From Berghia stephanieae (lineage: Eukaryota > Mollusca > Gastropoda > Nudibranchia > Aeolidiidae), in contig CM067447.1 of NCBI GenBank assembly GCA_034508935.3, positions 36,489,348-36,553,347 of the forward strand: 64,000 nucleotides of DNA, read 5' to 3'. Position numbers and translations under genes: made by a program. The notes under the pieces are model-generated. The model was not told where the DNA came from. It searched no databases and was given only the letters and a program-made list of their open reading frames with translations. Position 1 is the first letter of the stretch. Every line of letters starts with the position of its first letter. Positions 22,835 to 49,257 of this stretch are shown here, in pieces.

Positions 22835-23689
22835 GAACTGTTTTATAATATGGGAGAAGCTGGTCCCCAACGAGGATGTTTAGTTTTTGTGTGTGCCAGC
22901 CACTGCATAGATGGAATGCTGTAGCCACGGTTTTTGAAGTATTCATCTTCAGGTACCGCTTGTCAAAATAGGATTTGAGTTTGGTAACATCCTTGCTTAG
23001 TACGCTCTCAAGACGGGTAACACCATACTTTGTGAGTTTTGCGAGAGGCAAGGCTTTTATTCACCACGAAATCACTGTTTGATGACGACAAGTTCCATTT
23101 ATTCGTTTGTGTTGCGGCCGCAGATATTTGAAACCTCCGCGACCGTCCGTACTTCGGCAAACAATACTAAGACTCTGATATCCTTGGTAAAAATCATCGG
23201 TGTTGATAATCACAAACATTCTAACGGACTAGGAAAAAATAAAAATAGATATAAATGTTAATTTTAAATTAATTATAGAAACATTATATCATTATTAAGC
23301 CGTCAAATTGCCATAAATTTATGCCTGTCCATTTCTGATGATGCCTAACCTACAATAGGCTCAGTATCAATGTCGTCGTATTTCCGGTGGACTGAAGAAA
23401 ACACAGTTCCTTACTTTATTGCTATAATTAAGATTATTCGATGAGTATCCGTTTATCCGCAGAAAATTTTGTCAGTAAATGTATGGATAAGATCAAGGTC
23501 GGTTCGTTTCTGGTGCCGTGAACACACGGGACAAAAAGACTATGGTTATGGGTCGTTTCCGTGCGTATGGAGTTGTTCGACAGCGCTGTATCTTTTTACC
23601 CTTCATCAGGCCCCTGAAGGAACTTGATATTATTGGTCGGTCAATCAAGCTTATTATTGGCTTATGATTACGGATCTCATCATATAATT

Positions 23690-23952
23690 GCCGATTTGGT
23701 TACCGCCCTATCCGCCCCCGTGACCACCGTATGATTTTCAGTCCAAAGAACATTCCTCTTATGCCTCGTAGTGTATCTGCATACACCGCAATTCCTGGTT
23801 TTTGTCATCTTCCTCAGCATGAGTTGTTTAGATATATAGAGAAACTGGGGCCCAGTGCTGTGAGAGAGTCCGATACTGGAATAATTGATCTGACTCTTTT
23901 CTGGAAGTCTGTGGCAGATCATGTTCCAGCTCTCGCTGCCTTGGAAAACTAG
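23690..23952 (+). other. Unrecognised decayed coding-like stretch
   Basis: An open frame with FSPKNIPLMPRSVSAYTAIP and LTLFWKSVADHVPALAALEN. It has coding-like composition but stops just upstream and no family that I recognise. It could be a transposase or pseudogene remnant. Confidence 0.2.
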
Positions 23953-24149
23953 GCCTTTGACGAGTCTGAGAGAAAGTGTACGTTTGAGATAGTCTGTAGG
24001 TGTGAAAGTTTGATAAAACTGATACTGTTAATGAGAGGGAGTAGGCCCTATGTGTGACTGAGTTGAATGTTCGCTAGTGTTAGTGTTCTATTCCACAGTA
24101 TGTGTCTGTGTGTATTTTATGTGTGTGAGTGTGATTGTCTGAAAGTTTG

Positions 24150-24396
24150 GGCGCATAAATCTCCTTTCAGTGCGGAAAAAAATAAATGCAGCCTCCCTAA
24201 GTGTAATAAAATGTCTTTTATATTTTATATTATTTTTCCATAAAGCGTGTTAATTTTTACCGGGGGGGGGGGGGGGGGGGGGGGGGGCTTAGTTCTGCTC
24301 GGCAAATTTTTTGGCAAACTTTGGTCTTTTTAGCAAATTTCTTGGCAAATTTTGGCAATTTTTAGGCCCCAACTTGGCAAAAAATGCAGATGACAG
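24150..24396. mobile_element. Partial copy of the GCAAATTTT-rich MITE
   Basis: Right half matches 31975-32195, ending TGCAGATGACAG at 24396, with a G-run (24262-24287) inserted or expanded in the middle. The left end was not found. Confidence 0.55.
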
Positions 24397-25245
24397 ACTA
24401 AATAGTTATTTCTGGCGGTTTAAAACGATTTGTAGGATTTATTGAGCATTGGAATTCTGTCATTTATTGCATAGTTGGGTAATTTAATCATATTTAGTTC
24501 TCTTTCATTTTCTGCCGCCTGATTTAACTCTGTTTTTTGTCCTTTTCAGATCTGTTTGCGAGATGACACGACAACACAAAGAAAGCCAGGAAGTAGGCGT
24601 TATAAATTTTACAATAGGAAGTGCTCCTCAAAGCACTTAATAAATGATAAATGCAAATACGACAATGTGAATGTGAGAATGTTGCAAAACGACACTATAT
24701 ACAATTTAGAACATTGTACAACAAAGGGAAACACAAAAAAAGCCTTGTGGTCGACCCACCATAAGTTTTTCTTTTGATGAGTCAATGGCAAGGCTTGATG
24801 GAAGAGTATAAACACAAATGGTAACATCACTCAACAAGAGCATATTTCCAACTGCCGTCCAAGTTGATGGAGAAAGTCAACACAAAAGGTCTGACAAGTT
24901 GACTACAGGATTTGGTGTATTTGAATTTGAGATTCATCCTTAAGATCGAAATGTTGTTCTGAAAAAGTTCCAGATTTCACCTCTTCCCTTGAATCTGAAA
25001 CTGACACACCAAGAAGCATTTCTCCTGCTCCATTGGAGTATTTACAGACCTTCAAATACAATCCAGGTAAAAAACAAACAACATGAAATGGGTTCCACAT
25101 ATTGTAGAAAGTGACTCAACGTGGAGACTGGCACTGGCAAGTCTATTTCTGCTAAAGAACTTTTGTCTGATTCTGCCGGCGCGTTCACCCCTTCCACTAT
25201 CTAATAAGCTTCTAAAACCCATCAGATTCATAACCCTATTAAGCG

Positions 25246-25352
<107 letters not shown>

Positions 25353-25475
25353 TTTAAAAAATAAATAAAAATTAAAGCCATAAGTTAAATTCTTCACTGG
25401 CAATCAATCAGTTATTTTATAATGTAGAAAATCAGCGTCTTAGTCACTCAGGAATGCAGCATTCGAACCAAGGTT

Positions 25476-25970
25476 GTTTTTTTTTTTTAAAGGATTTTAC
25501 TTTTACGGCATTTGCAACACATTTGGGTCATATCAGCGCCAGTAAAAAGAAAAAAAATGGAATAGTCAAAATATTCTGGATTTACAATCAAGGCACCCAA
25601 GAAAGAGTAATAAAAAGGGGAATTGGTTCAACTTAGGAACAGATGTAGATTCCACGAGCATCCCATCAATGTACTTAGTTTGAGATCATCTTAAACTTAA
25701 ACTTAAAGTCTCCTCCAGACACCGGCACAGGATCCAACTAAGAGGAACACACTCAAATGTTTACAGAATATATAACTAACAATACATAACAGAGAGATGA
25801 ATGACATACTTTTAACCATTACCTTCCAGTCAAGGACTCCAGTCTGGGCTGGGACACAACTAAGTAATCCATTCTACGACAAAGACAGAAAGCAACTCGG
25901 AAAACAGATATAAGGGGATAGAAGGCATAGCGTGACCTCGTGCCCCCATGTGAGATCAAAGGACCCCACC
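25476..25970 (-). mobile_element. Hairpin-tailed retroposon, copy with imperfect TSD
   Basis: The same ends and body as the other copies. The flanks carry ACCAAGGTT on the left (ending about 25475) and ACCAAGATT on the right (from about 25974), a one-mismatch duplication. The hairpin half-stem is degraded (GGCATT), so it is an older copy. Confidence 0.65.
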
Positions 25971-26572
25971 CAGGACCAAGATTGCCATAGTAGGTCATAC
26001 TAGTTTAAGTTTATCGCTAAGACAATAGAAATGGCCACTAACTTGTTAATTCTTTATTTTATTTGACTAAAAATTTAAACTCAACTTTGTATGTATTGGT
26101 TAATTTAAATGAATTAAAAAGCAACGAGAGAATAATATTATTATAATCAACAACCATAAAACAAAATAATATCACATTAATCATAAAGTTACCTACTTTT
26201 GAAAATTCGTATCAGTATTTGGACACTTCTTCATTTATTAATAGTTCAAATTTGAAGCAATAAGTATAAGATTATAGTAGAAACAGGACAAACGACAAAC
26301 TTAAACTTGGTATGTATACCAATACCAACATGTTTAGGAACTTGCCATAACTCTGGCAAGATGAATTTGACACGTTTTGTCGAGGTCTTTGTTTTTAAGG
26401 GTTTTACGACGCTTGCAATACATTTAGATCATATCACGCCAGTAAAAAGGATGAAAATTGGATAGTAAAAACATTCTTGATGTACAAATAAAAGGACGAG
26501 GAAAGAGTAAGACAAAGGGGAATGGTTCAAATAGGGAACAGATGTAGATTCCAAGAGCACACTATCAGTGTA

Positions 26573-27020
26573 TTTTTATTCTCTATTGTCTTCTGGCACT
26601 TTTCTATTCACTTCATATCTTGTTGTTACCAACATAAGTGCCTGCTCCACTCACTTTTCTGAATTAAAAAATTCACCCCATACACCGGAGCATACTCAAT
26701 GTCTCAATCGTTTCTATGTTATATGTTTGTGTTGAGAATATTGGCTATTAAGCTTAACTGCTGGTCAAAATTATTCGCGATGGTGGTGTACGAACGAATC
26801 GGCGGTCTCAAGAAGTGGGTGAGAGAGGGATCTAGTAATGACTTTGAGTTTGAAACGAATATTGTTCGTGGATAGCTCACACGGTAGAGCCACGCTCTCA
26901 CCTGCCAGGCGGAGTTGTCGTACCAATAAGGTCGCAGGTTCAAACCCCACCACCGCCGCAAAAAATTTTTATTCTCTATTGTCTTCTGGCACTTTTCTAT
27001 TCACTTCATATCTTGTTGTT
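26573..27020 (+). mobile_element. tRNA-headed R-U-R element, single unit
   Basis: Bounded by a perfect 12-bp duplication ACTATCAGTGTA (26561-26572 and 27021-27032). The order is R (26573 to about 26680), a unique body, a tRNA-like head (26872-26955) and a second partial R (26966-27020). The head has A-box-like TAGCTCACACGGTAGAGC and B-box-like GGTTCAAACCCC. R starts TTTTATTCTCTATTGTCTTC in both places. This is a partial tandem of one unit of about 393 bp. Confidence 0.75.
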
Positions 27021-27061
27021 ACTATCAGTGTACGTAGTTTGAGATTACCTACCTAAATGTT

Positions 27062-27597
27062 GAAAACGGTAAGGGCTGCCTGAAGCCGGTGATCGTAAAA
27101 TACTAACGAAAGAGGGAAATGGAAAGGCTTCGTATGGGAACAAAACAGACAATGGACGTTTCGGGTACAAACCCTTTGTCAGCACAACAATACAAAAATA
27201 AACGTGAAAAACTAATGAAAAATAATGAAAATAACTTGTATCGTCTGTACTCAATGGTGGTTGCAGTATGAATGAAATGTTAGCTTGCCGTGGGTAGAGT
27301 ATAGGGTGCCCCAGGAGGATGATCCAATTGATAAGAAAAGGTCAGCGTCAGGGAACAGAACCTTCCAGAAAATAATGGAAGATAAAAGACGTATTAGTAG
27401 TAGTAGTAGTAGTAGTAGTAGTAGCAGTAGTAGTAGTAGTAGTAGTGGGGGGCGGTGGAAGGGGAGAGGTGAAAAAGTCACGGCGGAGGTGGGGTGGGGG
27501 GGGGGGGGGATGGGGGTTGTTGAATGAGCGAAGGTCGAATCTTCGCGAAGGAAATACGAACGGTCGGATGGCGATGTGATAGTAAAGTGGAATATAC

Positions 27598-27628
<31 letters not shown>

Positions 27629-27683
27629 GAAGATTAAAAAAATAAGGGGGGGGGGGGGGGTGAGGCGGACCGGTAGAGAGGGG

Positions 27684-27725
<42 letters not shown>

Positions 27726-29436
27726 GGGGGGCGAGTAAACAGCCGGGTAATAGCTGGGTCTATGTATATACACATGGATAAATAAGTGGATGAGTGGACA
27801 CAATGAGAGATAGCAAGGAAGGTAGATGACTACGAATTGGTAGATAATCAGTAGATAGATATAGATAGATAGATAGTGATAGGTAGAGTTGTAGTTGTAG
27901 TAGTATGAACAGTAGTAGTAGCAGTGGTGGTAGAAGCAGTAGAAGTAGAAGAAGTATTAGTAGTAGTTGTTGCAGCAGTGGTTATGAATATGGGTGACGT
28001 TGACATCTTAAAGGCTCAAATATAGTATTGACTAAGAGGTTGTTGCATAGCGGGATACCAAGTGGAGGTTAGTGGTGGTCAATCCTGGTGTATGCGACCC
28101 CGATGCAAGACTTGTGGGCACCTGTGGGAGTACGACAGAGTCAGATTTCCAGACAAGATTTGGGACATCAGGCAGCCGTTTACTTACAATGACTGTAACC
28201 TGGTCTTTGCCATTACGTGCTCCCTGTGTGGGATTGCTAACGTTGGTGAGACCGGAAAGAGGCTGGGTGACAGATTCGTGCAGCACTTGCGTGACATATC
28301 GAACTGTACAGACACTTCAATCTGCCGGACCACTGCGATGTACAGTGTGTGCGTGTGTGTGTGCTTAGTTTTTGCCATTCGAACACTTGCCGACGACGTA
28401 GGGAAACTCACCTGATCAAGTCGTTGGGAACGCTGACTCCACATCAGGATTGACCACCACTAACCTCCACTTCGTATCCCGCTGTGCAACAACCTCTTTG
28501 TCAATACTATATTTGAGCCTTTAAGATGTCAACGTCACCCAAATTCATAACCACTGTTGCTCTTACTGCTGCCACTACAGCTACTGCTGCTTCTACTACA
28601 ACTGTTCATACTACTACAACTACAACTCTACCTACCTATCTATCTACTGATTATCTAACAATTAATAGTCATCTACCTTCCTAACTATCTCACTGTCTCT
28701 CATTGTGTCCACTCATCCACTTATTTATCCATTTATATACATATAGACCCAGCTATCAACCGGCTGTTTACTCGCCCTCTCTCAACCCCCCTCCCCCCTT
28801 TCTCTCTCTCAATTCCCCCTCTTACCGGTCCCCCACCCCCTCCCCTTTTTTATTTTCAGCTCTCCCCTCTTTACTATCTATCTATCTATAGGTCCGTCTA
28901 ACTATCTATCTATTTAATTAATCTGTACAGTGCATATTCCACTTTACTATCACATCGCCATCCGACCGTTCGTATTTCCTTCGCGAAGATTCGACCATCG
29001 CTCATCCAACAACCCCCCCCCCCCCCCACCTCCGCCAAGGCTTTTTCACCTCTCCCACTCCACCGCCCCCTACTATTTCACTACAGCTTTCTACTACTAC
29101 TACCACTACAACTACTACTATTACTACCACTTATATGTCTTTTATCTTCCATTATTTTCTGGAAGGTTCTGTTCCCTGACGCTGGCCTTTTCTTATCAAT
29201 TGGATCACCCCCCTGGGGCACCCTATCCTCTACCCGCGGCACGCTAACATTTCATTCATACTGCAACCACTATTGTGTACAGACGAAACAAGTTATTTTT
29301 CATTATATTTTATTTGTTTTCCACTGTTATTTGTGTATTGTTGTGCTGACGAAGGGTTTGTACCCGAAACGTCCATTGTCTGTTTTGTTCCCATTCGAAG
29401 TCTTTCCATTTTCACTCTTTCGTTAGTATTAGTATT
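27062..29436 (+). mobile_element. Palindromic Penelope-like element with GIY-YIG fragment
   Basis: A 13-bp duplication CTACCTAAATGTT (27049-27061 and 29437-29449) bounds the element. The centre (about 28072-28453) reads on the plus strand as the GIY-YIG endonuclease end of Penelope-like elements: RCKTCG zinc-knuckle-like motif, CSLCGIANVGETGKRLGDRF, and a C-terminal LGTLTPH. The right arm (about 28440-29436) is its 3' untranslated part and the left arm (27062-28090) is an inverted copy of it. Both arms carry the same microsatellite-rich filler (TAG, GATA, GA, G runs). The reverse transcriptase is absent, so the copy is dead. Confidence 0.75.
29346..29380 (+). other. Hammerhead-like core motif in Penelope arm
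   Basis: CTGACGA, a GGG/CCC stem with a six-base loop, GAAAC and then GTC resemble the hammerhead-ribozyme core reported from Penelope-like elements. The complement in the left arm (27155-27183) has the same layout with one core change. Stem I pairing is poor and one unpaired A separates the core from stem II, so activity is doubtful. Confidence 0.35.
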
Positions 29437-29761
29437 CTACCTAAATGTTTCACCCAGACACCAGCACAAAAATCATATGTTAAAAAGAACAGTACGTAAC
29501 AGAGAGATGATTTACAAGGAAAAAAAAAAATAATCTCCCAAGACAATCACTACATTTGACTGTTTCCCTCCCAGGCAAGGACTCCGGCCAGGGTCAGGTC
29601 AAAACCAAGTAATCTCATTCCAAGACAAAGACAGAAAACAAATTGGAAAACAGCTATAATGGAATAGAAGACACAGTAAGTACCACCTGCCCACCAAGGG
29701 AGGTCGGAACCCCACCCAGAAGAAGGTCTTCAATTCAGCTCAACACAAATATTAAGACAAT

Positions 29762-29925
29762 ATCGTTTGTTTGTTTTTATGGGATTTTAAGTGCTTTTGA
29801 CACTTTTTGGTCGTTTCAGCGCCAGTAAAAATGAAGAAAATGGGATAGTAAAAAAAAAAATAAATTTAATTCTAGATTTACATTTGAAAGCATATGTACG
29901 AGAAAAAGTAAGACAAAGGGTAATG
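29762..29925 (-). mobile_element. Fragment of the hairpin-tailed retroposon
   Basis: Only the minus-strand 3' part is present, with a degraded hairpin half (TTCAGCGCCAGTAAAAATG) and A-rich tail. It is directly followed by another copy at 29930. Confidence 0.55.
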
Positions 29926-29929
29926 TTCA

Positions 29930-30451
29930 TGTTTGTTGTTTTTAAGGGTTTCACGGCGCTTGCAACACATTAAGGTCATATCAGCGCCAGTAAAGAGGAA
30001 GAAAATGGGATAGTAAAGGGTTCTAGAATTACAATTAAAGCACAAAAGAAAAGGTGAGACAAATGGGAATTGGTCCAAATAGGGAACAGATGTAGATTCC
30101 AAGAGCACACCGTCAAAGTTCTTAGTTTGAGATCACCTAAAGTCTCATCCAGACACAAGCACAGGTCCCAACTAAGAGGAATACACTCAAATGTTTACAA
30201 ATCATATAATATAATATGTAAACTAAACATAATACAATGCATAACAGAGAGATGATTTACAAGGAAAAAAATATCATCTCCCAAAACTATAACTATACAT
30301 TCGACTGTTTCCTCCGACCAGGGTCAGGACAAAACTAATAATCTCATTCCAAGACAACGACAGGAAACAATTGGAAAACGGGTATGGAGGGATAGAAGAC
30401 ACAGCATGTACCTCCCTGCCCACTATGGGAGGTCAGGAACTCCACCCAGAG
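29930..30451 (-). mobile_element. Hairpin-tailed retroposon, full-length copy
   Basis: Nearly the same sequence as copy 1 (4064-4603) along the body, including the 3' hairpin at 29954-29988 and the CCACCCAGAG 5' end. The similarity to copy 1 suggests a recent common source. Confidence 0.7.
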
Positions 30452-30805
30452 TAATGGTTCAAATAGGATAGATTCCAAGAGCAAACTATAAGTGTTCTTA
30501 GTTTTAGATCACCTAAAAGTCTCATCCAGACACAAGTACAGGATCCCACTAAGAGGAATTCACTCGAATGTTTACAAATTATAGTATATTCAAAACAAAA
30601 AATGTAACAGTACTTAATAGAAAGATGATTTACAATGAAAAAATATAATATCCCAAAAAACATACATGTGACTGTTTCCCTCTCAGCCAAGGACTCTAAG
30701 AAGAGCCAGGACAAAACTAAGTAATCCCATCCCAAGACAAAGATAGAGTAACTCAGAAAACAGACAGGGGGATAGAGGACACTGCAAGAGACCCCACCTA
30801 GAGAC
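30452..30805 (-). mobile_element. Retroposon fragment lacking the 3' hairpin
   Basis: Matches the 5' two thirds of the family (ATTCCAAGAGCAAACTATAA through ACCCCACCTAGAG) and abuts the full-length copy to its left. It may be part of an older tandem or truncated copy. Confidence 0.55.
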
Positions 30806-31723
30806 AATGCCGTAATGGCAATAAAATCTACAGGAACAATAGAGGAGGGAAATCAATGACAGTGACAGTCTGTGAAATTACAAGGCAACTTCAATTAGGA
30901 TTAGACAGGCCTCTCAATATAGCTAATGTTGACAAAGACGAGGGCAATCCTGGATTATAGTCATTGGACATATTGATTTTTTCACGGATCCACCATTTGA
31001 CCTGAGCTTTTATCACAGGAAAATGTTTGAACGGCAAAATCATTGGAAAATTTCAAAGAAAATCACAAAATCACAGAATTCCGCAGAAGATTATCATCAC
31101 TGAATAATAAGAATTAAACAAAACTGTTGTCAAGTGAGAAATTCAACAGCAATTTTATCAAAAGCCAACAATCAAATGGTGATCAGTGAGATAATGAGGC
31201 AAGCAGGACGCAAGAGCAAGGATAACAATCAATTTAATGATATGACAGATAGTTATCATCAAGATGTAATTTGACTTCGCAAGACATGCTAATTGCCTTT
31301 CCATCAACAAGGTAAGCGACAAGGAGTGGCAGCTTAGCAAATGTTCACTTGGTACATAATAAACAAAGAGAAAGAAAAAAAAAAAATTACAGTCAGACTG
31401 CCAACTGTCCTCGAAACCCAGTTGTCCTCCATCCAAAGGTGCCTGTAAAAACAGACTTGAATGAATGTTAAATTATGAAAGAAGATTTTAACCTGATTTG
31501 CATACCAATGTTGGAAAAAAAAAATCCATGTAAAAGATAACACAAAGGCACATGCTTCAAGCAATGTACCTTTATAGAAATATTTGAATTTTATACTTAG
31601 AATGCCTAAGAAATTGTATAGAGTCACTCTGCCCCTTACCATCACCTTGGTCATACCGACACCTATGCGAGTTGCATCAAAAAATAAACAATTTCTCGAG
31701 TCACGTGTTAATTCTGACTATGA

Positions 31724-32195
31724 CTGTCATCTGCATTTTTTGCGGCCGCAAATATCAGGGCGATCCGCAAATTTTGGCAAAATTCCCAAAATTGGCAAAT
31801 CGTGGGAAAATTGGCAAATCGCGTGGCAAATTTTGGTGAAAAAAAGAAGCAAAAACAAAATAACGAAAAAAAAGGTGCGAAACTTGAGAAATGTTGCAGG
31901 TTTGCCTGGGCCCAAACCAAGGGAAGCTACTCTCTACGGATAATGATCCTTTTTAAATCTTTGTAACAACGCTATTCACTTAATAAATGTAGCCTCCTTA
32001 AATGTCATAAATTGTCTTTTATATATATTTTTTCTGTATCGCGTGTTAATTTTTACTGAAACGCTTAGTTCTCGTCGGCAAATTTTTTGGCAAATTTTGG
32101 TCTTTTTGGCAAATTTCTTTGCAAATTTTGGGGTTATGTTTTGGCAAATTTTGGCAAATTTTAGGTCCCAATTTGGCAAAAAATGCAGATGACAG
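31724..32195. mobile_element. GCAAATTTT-rich MITE with 6-bp TSD
   Basis: Perfect inverted ends CTGTCATCTGCATTTTTTGC at 31724-31743 and 32176-32195, flanked by CTATGA on both sides (31718-31723 and 32196-32201). The interior is made of GGCAAATTTTGG-like repeats in both orientations. No coding capacity was seen. Confidence 0.68.
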
Positions 32196-32204
32196 CTATG
32201 AGGC

Positions 32205-35200
32205 TTAGTCCATGCCAGTCCCCTTTGTTTTGTCTCCATCTCGATCAGTGCACAGCCAAGAAAAGCTTTTATTTTCTAAGATCTGACAACTTTTTTCACA
32301 AAAGTAAGTGAAATATACTTTCCTTATCGCGAATCGGATTATCACCTAATAAAAAAAGCCAGAAGGTGAGCTCTTTTCAGCGAAACAGTCATGACTAGTT
32401 TAGAGCCATAAGGTCTGACAAGTGTGTAGTAGTGGTTGTTTACACATTGGAACACACGAGGAGGTTTGATAGGGGATGTCATTAAGGGGCATACAGATCA
32501 GTCGCTTTTGCCACATACCTACCCCTTCATGAGTCTTTCAAAGCCATTTGGCCCATTGAGCTGGAGTTTATCCCAGTTTCTGTAGCGTGAAACGAACAAT
32601 AGCAATTGCTTGCTATCGTTTGGATAGGACACTAGTCTATCGCAAAGAATTTTCTGCCAATTCTAACAGACTCTGCTACCCATTTACTGCTGGGTGGACA
32701 GGGGGATCGGAAAAAAATCTTGACTGCATCCGGGATCGATCTTGGTCCCTTTGCTGATGCAAGTGCTCTACCAACTGAGTAATCGGGACCCGCCCCCCCT
32801 TCACCAGACAGAAGCGTATAAAAATTAAAAGATTGAAAGGATGCTTGTATAAGCTACAAGTACTTTGACTGGTCGGTAGCACCAAAAACATTTATTAACA
32901 GTCACTCAAAAGGTGTTGGCATACCTGGTAGAGAGAAATTGATGTCAATTCAATATAAGAAACTTTTAGATTTTAGAAGCTGGCAAACTGGTCTCTTGTG
33001 AGCTTCATCTAGTTCAAATGATGTCATTATATTGCAACATTGGTTTTATTTTCTGCATAGGAGAGCATTTTTTGTGTTGACATCCATCATAAGCCTTAGG
33101 ATGACGGCAAGGGGCAGAGTGACTCTAGTATTGTATATATCACATAATTCTCTGATTTCCAAAGTTAATTTGGCATTGTACAGAATGCTGAAACTTCATA
33201 CATTACCAATAATAGCTATATTAACCTCATGTCCACATGGATCAGTGTTCAGGTAGCTTCAATAGAAATATCACATGGTCAAAGTGACGGCATGGGCATA
33301 AACAAGAAAGGATAAAAAACCTTCAATGACAACAAATATTCTTGACTGCACATTTCAGGTTTGCTAGAGATAAGCAATAAACAAAGTGAAGTGAACAAAA
33401 ATTTATATCCTTGTCACATAACGACGAAATAATTTCTTAAAATAACATTTGGAACATTCAGACATATGACATGTAATCAAACTGGTATTGTTGATTTTGG
33501 TGATGTGATCTAATCACAAAGCTGTAAGCTGAAGTTGAGTTTACACAGGTCTGTAAAGAGCGCATGACTTGCTTGGAAAATTGAGTGAAAGGATGCCCTT
33601 ATGCTTGTCATTCTCTCCCATCTCAATCTAAAATTGGAATTCCAACATGAGTACCAAATAATGCCATGTCTTCCTTGATATCAATCACAATTTTCTTAAA
33701 TGTTTTGAGTAAGCGAATTACATCATTTCATCTTGTGGACATTGTACATTTGATATAAAATTGCCAAACGTACCATTTTAAGGCACTTGTAATTTCTTAC
33801 CAAAATCACAACAGATTTGCACCTGGGAGGCCGTAAAAAATACTATTTGTGCCCAACAGGATGTGACAACAGTGTGTATCCAAAGGGCTTACTATGGGAG
33901 TGATAAGACGCGTGGTTTGATTTGTGGTCAGAGTCTGATTGTTACCCATTCTACCACATTGACACAATGGTTCCACAAAATCAGAGTGATACTAGATTGC
34001 CTAAAACATGGAACAGGAATGGATCAGCCATATCAACATTAACATGGCATTAGGAGGTTGTGGGAGGAAAAGGAGTAAGAGATGAACTTCATAGTCATAG
34101 AGATAACAGTACATATGATGCAATATGCTTAAGATTTCTTGACTTTATCATAATTCAGTTATCAAGAGACCAATATATTGGACATCAAGAGAAATATACG
34201 GTGATATCCGGTTAAACCGAAAAGGGCTAGGGCAAAAATATCAGGAAAATAAAGAGAATTTGAGATAATATCAATATTTTCCTCTTTGAAATTTTAACAA
34301 ACTACAGATTATCCACAAACATTAATCATCATAATGCTGCTTAACACAGAGCCATTGCATTTTACTGTTGACACATATTTTTCAATATTTTCCAAAGGTG
34401 ATTCATATATCCTTGATTTAATACAATCTGCTGAGACTGGACTTTTTAATTACCTAATACTGTGATCATTATTGTTTGTCCTCGTTCTAGAGCAAAGTGT
34501 AATCTTTTCACTCTGCTATACGAGAATCAATGTGTGGCTTTGTGGTCTAATGTTATGATAGGCTGCAAGTCTCGTACCTAATAATAAATGTTGCTGTTGG
34601 AGATATTATTAATCTTTTCCTCCTTGCTATTGTTAACAAACTATAGATTATCTAAAAACATTAATAAACATAATAATGAACTGAATGTAAAATATTTATT
34701 GGATATTGCGCTAAAATAAAGCAACCAAATTTTTCTATCATATTTCAACTAAAATCGTAATTGTTTTCACTTTGGTAATGCCAGTCAGTTGTGCACTGTT
34801 AACTTTAGACTCAACTCTCACTACAACCTTTGACATGTTCAAAAATATATTTAAAAAAATAATGTCCAGAAAACAAAAGGAGACTGAGGTCAAATCTTTA
34901 CCTCAAGCTAGAATTGACATATTGTGTATTGAATCTGCACTGTACTGTTTATATATTTTTAAAAACCCCCCCAAAAAAACCAACAAAAAAAACCCAAAGA
35001 AAAACAAAACAAACAAAAAGAAAACAAGCCCCCCCCCCCCAAAAAAAAAAAGAAATTTATACGTTGAATGAGATGTCAATTTTGTATTCTTGCTCTGAAC
35101 AACAATCCATGACTGGCTTAAAAATCAGGACCAACAACTGATTATGATCATGAGCTGAGGAGTGACAAGAATAGAAGCTAGAAATCTGATATAAAAATAA

Positions 35201-35230
35201 ACAAATCCTCTGACCTTCCAAGCCTCCTCT
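32205..35230. other. Intergenic, one SINE, otherwise nothing recognised
   Basis: AT-rich, with the SINE at 32665-32803 and C/A homopolymers at 34965-35050. Likely contains the 3' flank of the POLR1G-like gene. Confidence 0.45.
32665..32803 (-). repeat. tRNA-headed SINE with CCCAGCAGTGAATGGG-type body
   Basis: Minus strand A box TACTCAGTTGGTAGAGCAC, a B-box-like GATCGATCCCGG, then TCAAGATTTTTTTCC and CCACCCAGCAGTAAATGGG. The same head and body occur at 40835-40965. Confidence 0.6.
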
Positions 35231-35235
35231 ATTCC

Positions 35236-48947
<13,712 letters not shown>

Positions 48948-49257
48948 CTGTTTTATAATAAAAATATAGTAGCAAGCATAACTAAATTCATCCAGTACAA
49001 AAAATATTTTTAAAAAAGAAAGAAAAGAAAATACAAAGTACAATTGATAACGCTGGATATTGAAACTTGAACATGAAGTATGAATATATGATTTTTTCCC
49101 CCTTTTCTAACAAAAAAACCCCCAGGTGCCCATATAAAAAGTTTGTAGAAAAGGGCAAGATCCAAGAGCCATCAATCTGTTTCTGGTTTGAGACTCCTTA
49201 AAATTCCCATTCTGAATTTATAATGTGAGCTTCAATTTAATAAACGAAAACAAATAA

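Larger units (their letters stand above)
26388..29719 (-). mobile_element. Hairpin-tailed retroposon split by two later insertions
   Basis: Three pieces (26388-26572, 27033-27061 and 29450-29719) read as one retroposon in order once two insertions are set aside. Each insertion has its own target duplication: ACTATCAGTGTA for the 448-bp tRNA-headed element and CTACCTAAATGTT for the palindromic Penelope-like element. The retroposon's own flanks share AGGTCTT (26381-26388 region and after 29719). Confidence 0.72.

Noticed and set aside
27251-27803. 174- and 151-residue open frames in the Penelope-like left arm
   Set aside because: Built from GATA, GA and TAG arrays in the inverted 3' part; no protein motif.
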